NCBI RefSeq assembly: GCF_964028515.1
Contig: NZ_OZ034788.1
Span: 372,001-436,000, forward strand
Length of the DNA stretch: 64,000 nt
Direction of reading: 5' to 3'
Source of the DNA: Wolbachia endosymbiont (group B) of Hofmannophila pseudospretella
GTDB taxonomy: Bacteria; Pseudomonadota; Alphaproteobacteria; Rickettsiales; Anaplasmataceae
A program made the translations under genes and the position numbers. Under the pieces are notes generated by a model. That model had not been told where the DNA came from and did no database searches. It worked only from the letters and a program-made list of their open reading frames with translations. Positions 58,139-64,000 of the stretch are shown here, piece by piece (within the stretch, counting starts at the first letter, position 1; every line of letters starts with the position of its first letter).

Positions 58139-59326
58139 TTAAGTTTTAAATTCTTTATTAATTATCTGTGTTATACAGATATCAGACCACACATTTATTG
58201 CAGTTTCAAACATATCAATGATTGTATAAATAGGCAAAATCAATCCCATAATGTACAAAGGAACATTCATTGATACCAAATAACTAGTTGCCATAAAATA
58301 GCACCCCATCGGCACTCCAGCGTTACCAATTGCAGCCCCTGTAGCTAAAAAAATCCATATGAACATCTCACTTAAGGAAAATGTGTGCCCATTCATCTCT
58401 GCAACAAACATCACTGTGATTAAAATAAATGCAGCACACGCATTCATATTGACTGTTGTGCATATTGGTAGAATAAAAGATGACAATTTCTTTGGTACCT
58501 TTAGCTGATTTTGCACACATTCTATAGTTGTAGGCAGCGTTGCACTAGATGATTTAGAAAAAAATGCAAGTGTAAGTGCTGGCATAACACCTTTCATCGT
58601 TTGAATTGGTGATATACCTTTATACCACATGAGTAGTGGTAAAATTACAAATGCTTGCACGAAATTTGCAGACATTATGCAAGCAAAATACCAAAAAAGA
58701 CTATGGAATTCACTGCCACCTTTTAACTCGTATAAAAAACATGTGATAAAAGACCACACAGCAAGAGGAATAAACTTTAACAACCCTTGAGCAATTTTAA
58801 GAAGTGTATCAAACAGTGCAGAAAATATTTGGTGTAATATATCTTGTTTTTCTTTTGAAAGTGAAATAATAGCTCCGCCCATTAAAAAAGCAATCAATAT
58901 GCTGCCAATAACGTTATTTTCAAGAAAAACTTGCACAAAATTCGAAGGAATGAGTGATTTTAAGTATGAAAAGTAATTGTGGTTGCTGTCACTCACACTT
59001 TCTATCGTGTTACTTATGAAATTTTTTCTTACTGGATCTATGAATAAATAGAAAGATAGTGCAACAAACGCAGCTATAATGGTTGTAAGCAAAGTATAAA
59101 ACAGCGTCTTTTTAAGTAATACTTTAATTTCAATTGAGTCTTTAAGTCCAGAAATTGTTGAAACTATTGATAGAAAAACTAAAGGTAAACTAATCAATTT
59201 CAATAAACTGATAAATATATCACTAAATAGCTTTGCGACTTCAAATATCACTTCATTGTTTAAATAGTAAGCAACTATTGCAAACAGTATAGAAAAGAGT
59301 ACTGTGAACTTATGCATTAAAAACAA
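58139..59326 (-). CDS. Dicarboxylate/amino acid:cation symporter (DAACS family)
   Basis: The 395-residue protein belongs to the GltP/DctA group, with eight helices and two hairpin loops. It has the serine-rich first hairpin (AFFSKSSSATLPTTIECV at about 254) and the NMNACAAF motif (about 290) where Na+ and substrate bind in homologues. It is likely to import glutamate, aspartate or C4-dicarboxylates across the inner membrane; which of these is not clear. It is upstream of pyrE in one operon. Confidence 0.9.
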   Translation of the reverse strand: MFLMHKFTVLFSILFAIVAYYLNNEVIFEVAKLFSDIFISLLKLISLPLVFLSIVSTISGLKDSIEIKVLLKKTLFYTLLTTIIAAFVALSFYLFIDPVRKNFISNTIESVSDSNHNYFSYLKSLIPSNFVQVFLENNVIGSILIAFLMGGAIISLSKEKQDILHQIFSALFDTLLKIAQGLLKFIPLAVWSFITCFLYELKGGSEFHSLFWYFACIMSANFVQAFVILPLLMWYKGISPIQTMKGVMPALTLAFFSKSSSATLPTTIECVQNQLKVPKKLSSFILPICTTVNMNACAAFILITVMFVAEMNGHTFSLSEMFIWIFLATGAAIGNAGVPMGCYFMATSYLVSMNVPLYIMGLILPIYTIIDMFETAINVWSDICITQIINKEFKT

Positions 59327-59431
59327 AACTTCAAATTGATACTATACAACAATTTTTGGAATTAGGTTAAGATAACTTGACAAATAAGAGAAAAATAGTG
59401 AATATTCTATTATTGATTAAGTTTTTAAAAT

Positions 59432-59975
59432 ATGCCAAATTTAATAGTTGATGTATTATTTATACCAGCTATGATAGGAAAGGCAATAGGAGTGAGTACC
59501 AATAGGAGCGCTTACAGGTGCTACAACAGGTCTTGTATGTTATGCATTAAGTGCACCTTTATCTCCTCTTATTATAGGCAGTATTGCTACTGTTGTTTCT
59601 GCAGCATTTATTTCTATACCCATTGTGTTGTTCATGTCCATATTTGCTGATCCAGATCCAGAATTATTTAAGTTATTCAGTATACTATTTATTCCTCAAG
59701 TAGTAATCGGAATTGGTTTAAGTGCAGCTATAAATGCTATTTCAGATACAATGCCAAGTATAAACTCAGCAGCTAACCTTGGTGCACTAATAGGACTTGT
59801 TATGTCAGTCCTAGCAGTACTTGCAATGATATATCTACCACCTATAGTTGAAAAAGTAGAAGAATGCTTTTCTTCACAGGAAAAGAATAGCAACCATACT
59901 ACATCAAGTGATAACACTTCAGAAGTAAATAGCATTGAACAATCAGTAGGTAGAGGTAGAACTATAACTACCTAA
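59432..59975 (+). pseudogene. Small membrane-protein gene with one frameshift
   Basis: The start (MPNLIVDVLFIPAMIGKAIGV) is in one frame and the rest (VPIGALTGATTGLVCYALSA..., then FADPDPELFKLF, to TAA 59975) in the next. A single extra base near 59495 explains this. The joined product of about 180 residues would have four or five membrane helices and a polar, Ser/Glu-rich C-terminus. It overlaps the 3' end of murB by 33 bases on the other strand. The family is not recognised. Confidence 0.6.
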
Positions 59976-60848
59976 AACCCTTATCTCCCACTCAAGCTCA
60001 ACATTAAATTTATCTTTTACTGCATTTTGTACTCTGTTGCCAAGGTTTTCTAAGTCAAGTGCAGTTGCATTGTTGTAATTGAGCAGAAAATTACAATGTT
60101 TCTTAGAAATTTTAGCTCTGCCGTTATTTAATCCTCGGCAGCCAGACTCATCAATCAGTTTCCATGCCTGATAACCCCTTGGATTTTTGAATATACAGCC
60201 AGCAGTTTTTCCTCTTACTGGTTGGCTTTTGTTTTTTTTGTCAATAACTTCCTTTAATCTTTGCAATATAAGCTCATACTCTGAACTTACTCCTTTAAAT
60301 TCAGCTTCAACAAAAATCCACTTGCCTTTTAGATCATGTCCACGATAAAAATATCCCATTTCTTCGCTGGAGAATTCATACAAATTTCCATCTTCTAGAT
60401 TCACTGCCCTTATCGACTGTACAACACTTGCAATATCACTACCATATGCACCTGCATTCATTTCTATTCCACCACCAACTGTTCCTGGAATTCCTGCAAG
60501 AAACTCAAGTCCACTAATTTGCTGCTCCCCGGCAAAGTATGCAAGGTTACTAAGCAATGCAGCACCACCTGCAACAATCGAGTTATTATCTTTACATTTT
60601 ATATATGCAAATTCCTTACCTAATTTCACCATTATTCCTCGAATGCCACTATCTCGAATTATTATGTTGGATGTTGCACCGATAACACTAATTGGCAACT
60701 CCGCATCTTTTATCAAGCATATTAGATCCTCAATGTCACATGGCTTAAAAAGTACATCAGCTTGGCCACCAACATTTAACCATGTCATTTTAGACATCGA
60801 AACATTATAACGATAGATTCCACGTACTTTAGGTAAGCTTATAAGCAT
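59943..60848 (-). CDS. murB: UDP-N-acetylenolpyruvoylglucosamine reductase MurB
   Basis: MurB reduces UDP-GlcNAc-enolpyruvate to UDP-MurNAc with FAD and NADPH. FAD-binding motifs are GATSNIIIRDSGIRG (about 57) and FLAGIPGTVGGGIEMNAGAYG (about 117). The catalytic-site motif reads KTAGCIFKNPRG, with Cys where most homologues have Ser. The C-terminal Glu region (NVELEWEIRVLG) is present. The start overlaps the end of hemC by 10 bases, so they are in one operon. The length of 301 residues is normal. Confidence 0.94.
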   Translation of the reverse strand: MLISLPKVRGIYRYNVSMSKMTWLNVGGQADVLFKPCDIEDLICLIKDAELPISVIGATSNIIIRDSGIRGIMVKLGKEFAYIKCKDNNSIVAGGAALLSNLAYFAGEQQISGLEFLAGIPGTVGGGIEMNAGAYGSDIASVVQSIRAVNLEDGNLYEFSSEEMGYFYRGHDLKGKWIFVEAEFKGVSSEYELILQRLKEVIDKKNKSQPVRGKTAGCIFKNPRGYQAWKLIDESGCRGLNNGRAKISKKHCNFLLNYNNATALDLENLGNRVQNAVKDKFNVELEWEIRVLGSYSSTSTY

Positions 60849-61717
60849 TTCGATTTTAACTCTACTCCTGCATTCACACCCATTTCTTCTGCATCTTCTA
60901 CAAATGAAGTGCGTTCAGTAAAGTATATACCTCTCTCGCCCGCTAACATACAACGAAGACGTAGCATGTTTTCACTCATATATTCTGCTAAAGCTGCAAG
61001 CGGTGTAAAGCATGAACCATTTACTGTCTTCATGAAACTGCGCTCTGATTTTGCCCTTATAAAAGACATATTATTATTAATTTTCTCTAAAAGATCGATA
61101 ACTTTTATATCATTCTTTCGGCATTGAATGCAAATTGCCCCCTGCCCTACTGCGTTTAACATGACTTTTGGTGATAATACTTCTGTAATTAAATGGTGTT
61201 TTTTTAATCTTATCAGTCCTGCTTCGGCTAAAATCATTCCATCAAAATTCTGATTTTGCAGTCTAGTTGTCACATTTCCACGCAGTGGCACTACATTTAA
61301 GTCTGGCCTGAGATTTAACAGCTGAACTTTTCTTCTTATTGAAGAAGTTGCAATTGTAGCCTGCTGTGGCAAAGTTTTTAGGCTCTTATATTTATGAGAA
61401 ATAAATACATCACATGGACTTAGCCTCTCTAAAACACAAGGAATTGTTAAGTCCTTCGAGAAAAACGCAGGTACATCTTTTAGCGAATGAACCGCCATGT
61501 CTATATTGTTCTCAAGTAGCTCATCCTCAATCTCCCTGAGGAACAGTCCTTTACCTCCTATTTCAGCAAGGGTTACATTAGCATATTTATCACCAGAAGT
61601 TTTGATTTTTATGATCTCAACGGATAGATTAGGAAAAGACTCTAATAATCTTTGTTTTGCTTCCAAAGCTTGGGTGATCGCAAGGTCGCTTCCTCTCGTA
61701 CCTATTTTAACTAGCAT
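60839..61717 (-). CDS. hemC: Hydroxymethylbilane synthase (porphobilinogen deaminase)
   Basis: HemC joins four porphobilinogen units for heme. The 292-residue protein has IGTRGSDLAITQA at the start, HSLKDVPA (about 78), and the cofactor-attachment cysteine in NGSCFTPLAALAEY (about 231-244). It overlaps murB. The heme product fits the need for cytochromes, whose maturation factor ccmF is in the window. Confidence 0.95.
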   Translation of the reverse strand: MLVKIGTRGSDLAITQALEAKQRLLESFPNLSVEIIKIKTSGDKYANVTLAEIGGKGLFLREIEDELLENNIDMAVHSLKDVPAFFSKDLTIPCVLERLSPCDVFISHKYKSLKTLPQQATIATSSIRRKVQLLNLRPDLNVVPLRGNVTTRLQNQNFDGMILAEAGLIRLKKHHLITEVLSPKVMLNAVGQGAICIQCRKNDIKVIDLLEKINNNMSFIRAKSERSFMKTVNGSCFTPLAALAEYMSENMLRLRCMLAGERGIYFTERTSFVEDAEEMGVNAGVELKSKCL

Positions 61718-61836
61718 ATATCCTTCATATTATATGTCTATATTCTATGTCCATTTTTTATTATCTCCAGTTTAGTTATTGAATACTTTATAATTAGTAC
61801 ATAGTATCACGAACATTTAGTAATCGAGGAGTATGT

Positions 61837-62202
61837 ATGTTTGATATTTTAAAAGATTCTAATGGCAGATTTAATAAAAAGAATATTTTACCTCTTGTAG
61901 GTGCCACTGTCGCTATTATTCTAACAGCATTAAATGCAGTAGTAGCAATTCCCAGATTTTTCTCTCACCCCTCTCTATCTAGTCCTCTCGTTTGGAAAGA
62001 TTTAAGTTATAGTAAATTTCTTGCTAATCACATACCACTTAGCATAGTTATTTTCTTAACACTTGGTTTATGCACTTACCTTGCAATTGACAAAATTAGA
62101 CAAAACAAACAAACAGAGAATCTGAGAGCCAACTCTGAATCTAATACATGTGTTTATACTGCTTCAATAAATGATATTCTAGAAGAACAAAATCAATTAT
62201 AG
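61837..62202 (+). CDS. Small hypothetical membrane protein (121 aa)
   Basis: Two membrane helices (about 17-40 and 67-86) with a short loop, and a polar Asn/Glu-rich C-terminus. A GAGGAGTATGT leader precedes the ATG, similar to the ones at 54963 and 57164. The family is not recognised. It stands between hemC (divergent) and secD. Confidence 0.65.
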   Translation: MFDILKDSNGRFNKKNILPLVGATVAIILTALNAVVAIPRFFSHPSLSSPLVWKDLSYSKFLANHIPLSIVIFLTLGLCTYLAIDKIRQNKQTENLRANSESNTCVYTASINDILEEQNQL

Positions 62203-62309
62203 AGATATTGGTTCTAGGCTTGTTTTTTATCTTTCACGGACCTTTTCATTTAGGTGCTTGTGATTAGCAACCATTCAGTTTACACTATACCTAAGTATAG
62301 TTTAAATTT

Positions 62310-63824
62310 ATGCTAAACAAGCTCACAGTTAAATCTCTTTCAGTATTGCTAATTTTTTTGCTATCTTTATATATAATACTGCCAAACTTCTTTGATAATA
62401 AGTTTCTCACCTCAAAAAAGAGGATAAATCTAGGGCTCGACCTGAAAGGTGGATCATCTATACTCCTGAACGTAGATTTAGATTTTTATTTTAAAGAGAA
62501 ATTGAGCATGCTAGCCGATGAAATAAAAGAAGGTCTGTTAACACAAAGGATTGAATTCAGCATAAAAAACGATAAACAAATAGTTGTAACTTTAAGTAAT
62601 ATGGATGATTACAAAAAAGTTTCGATGTTAATTCATAAAATAAACCCAAACTTAGAGCTGAATAGAAAAGATACTTCAATTTTTATTTCATATAAACCAC
62701 ATTATAAGAATTCATTAATCAATGAAGTAGTTTCAGAGTCAATAATTAATGTTCAAAGACGCTTAGATAAGCTTGGTACTAAGGAAGTAAGTGTGCAGAA
62801 ACAAGGACAAAATAAGATATTAGTCCAAGTTCCTGGAGTAGAAGACACTCAGCAGATAAAATCTCTGCTTGGCAAAACAGCCAAGCTGGCCTTCCATTTG
62901 GCAAACACCAATGTAGCTAAAATGCAAGATATCGATCATGACACTACGATTATGCTCAAGGATTCTTTGGGTAATTCCTACCCGATATTCCGCAAAACTG
63001 AAATAGGCGGTGATTCATTAGTTAATGCATCAGTCAGATTTGGCAATTTAGGTAAACCGACAGTACATTTTAAATTTGATAGCGTAGCAAGCAAAAGATT
63101 TGCAAAAATCACTAAAGAAAATGTAGGAAAGCCCTTTGCAATTGTTCTAGATAACACAGTCTTAACTGTACCAACAATACGTGAGCCCATTCTAAATGGA
63201 GAGGGAGAAATTAGCGGTAACTTCACTGAAAAACAGGCAAGTGAACTTGCAATACTTTTAAAATCCGGTGCACTACCAGCACCACTTAAAATAATTGAAG
63301 AAAAAAACATTGGTCCAAGCCTTGGAGAAGAGTCAATAAAAGCAGGAGAAGTTGCAGCAATAATATCTATCATAGCCGTTGGTTTATCTATAATAATTAC
63401 TTACGGCAAATTAGGCTTTTTAGCGTCTGTTGCACTCGTTTTTAATGTAATCTCTATACTACTCATTCTTACCTTACTTGAAGCAACTCTTACTCTCCCT
63501 GGAATTGCCGGCATTGCACTAACTGTTGGTATGTCAGTTGATGCAAATGTTTTGATATTTGAACGCATCCGCGAAGAAATAAGAGCAGGAAAAAGAACAG
63601 CTCGTGCCATTGAAGAAGGATTTAAAAACGCAATAAAAACAATTCTTGATTCAAACCTCACTACACTAATTGCTTCAGGAATAATGTTCATTATTGGTAG
63701 CGGAGCAATTAGAGGATTTTCTATCACTTTATCGATAGGAGTTTTATGCTCGATGTTTTCTGCAATTATAGTCACAAAACTTCTGATAGAATTGTGCATG
63801 AACCCAAAAAAGCTAGTACTTTAG
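62310..63824 (+). CDS. secD: Protein translocase subunit SecD
   Basis: SecD helps SecYEG complete export using the proton gradient. The 504-residue protein has one N-terminal helix (about 10-27), LGLDLKGGSSILLNVD (about 43), a large periplasmic region, and a block of five helices starting near residue 348 with SVDANVLIFERIREE (about 410). SecF is not fused and would be elsewhere. No secF or yajC is within the window. Confidence 0.95.
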   Translation: MLNKLTVKSLSVLLIFLLSLYIILPNFFDNKFLTSKKRINLGLDLKGGSSILLNVDLDFYFKEKLSMLADEIKEGLLTQRIEFSIKNDKQIVVTLSNMDDYKKVSMLIHKINPNLELNRKDTSIFISYKPHYKNSLINEVVSESIINVQRRLDKLGTKEVSVQKQGQNKILVQVPGVEDTQQIKSLLGKTAKLAFHLANTNVAKMQDIDHDTTIMLKDSLGNSYPIFRKTEIGGDSLVNASVRFGNLGKPTVHFKFDSVASKRFAKITKENVGKPFAIVLDNTVLTVPTIREPILNGEGEISGNFTEKQASELAILLKSGALPAPLKIIEEKNIGPSLGEESIKAGEVAAIISIIAVGLSIIITYGKLGFLASVALVFNVISILLILTLLEATLTLPGIAGIALTVGMSVDANVLIFERIREEIRAGKRTARAIEEGFKNAIKTILDSNLTTLIASGIMFIIGSGAIRGFSITLSIGVLCSMFSAIIVTKLLIELCMNPKKLVL

Positions 63825-63941
63825 TATCTGTTCAGCAGAGTGACAAAATAAGATAGACGAGAAAAGACAACTAAATGGTTGTCATGCAAGTCAGCTATCC
63901 AGTCTTTTCGTCGTCAAAAACGTTGTAACATGCTCACCAAT

Positions 63942-64000
63942 TTAGTGAGCATAAAACCAATATATTTGTGGAGGAAAAGGAAAGAAGAAACAGAAACCAT
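63942..64000 (+). mobile_element. Fragment of the older IS630-family element at the window edge
   Basis: About 55 bases match the helix-turn-helix part of the older transposase at 41610-41690 (minus strand there), reading SIKPIYLWRKRK. It runs out of the window, so its extent is unknown. 63825-63941 shows no gene. Confidence 0.65.

Overview
The window is AT-rich alphaproteobacterial DNA of the Wolbachia type (Rickettsiales, insect or nematode endosymbiont). The call rests on content: many ankyrin-repeat genes, several IS families in intact and decayed copies, short palindromic repeats related to the Rickettsia/Wolbachia palindromic elements (one inside ccmF), a reduced set of housekeeping genes in scattered order, and long gene remnants. 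No database was searched, so species and supergroup are not assigned. No rRNA, tRNA or CRISPR array was seen.

Layout. 1-5.2 kb: one NB-ARC/ankyrin gene split by an IS5-family element. 5.2-9.3 kb: mgtE, prfB (with its programmed frameshift) and an NhaC-type antiporter. 9.5-24.7 kb: three ankyrin genes (9496, 16148, 20198) between rluC-type pseudouridine synthase, an MFS transporter, aspS, mutS and ccmF. 24.8-29.8 kb: a coiled-coil gene, then radC broken by an IS630-type element that carries an IS5 element, then a palindrome-rich spacer. 29.8-34.6 kb: D-Ala-D-Ala carboxypeptidase, rmuC, a porin and a PAS-domain protein whose upstream region holds another IS630-type copy. 35.7-38 kb: a membrane protein gene split by a third IS630-type copy. 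38.2-43.8 kb: secA, then a three-level nest of transposons. 44.3-48.4 kb: dprA, fdxA, a small cysteine-containing protein, a decayed relBE-like pair, ddl and ftsQ. 48.5-51.7 kb: a 1048-residue SF1 helicase/ankyrin protein. 52.4-57.5 kb: an amber-interrupted ORF, ligA, a coiled-coil gene split by a fifth IS630-type copy, and its small paralogue. 57.5-64 kb: pyrE with a dicarboxylate/amino-acid symporter, a frameshifted membrane gene, murB-hemC, a small membrane protein, secD, and the start of another IS at the window edge.

Mobile DNA is the main theme. Five copies of one 1,100-bp IS630-type element and three copies of one 862-bp IS5-type element have exact ends. Every copy is flanked by a 3-bp TNA direct repeat. 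Removing the element plus one TNA restores an open frame in radC, the membrane protein gene, the coiled-coil gene, the NB-ARC/ankyrin gene and the start of an older IS transposase. The IS630-type transposase needs a +1 shift at a TTT-TGA site behind an AGGAGG, which resembles the prfB frameshift signal present in the same window.

The housekeeping genes cover Mg2+ and Na+/H+ transport, translation (prfB, aspS), DNA repair and uptake (mutS, ligA, radC, rmuC, dprA), Sec secretion (secA, secD), cytochrome c maturation (ccmF), heme (hemC), pyrimidines (pyrE) and lipid II/peptidoglycan (murB, ddl, a DD-carboxypeptidase, ftsQ). The ankyrin, NB-ARC and helicase-ankyrin genes are the likely host-interaction part, by inference only.
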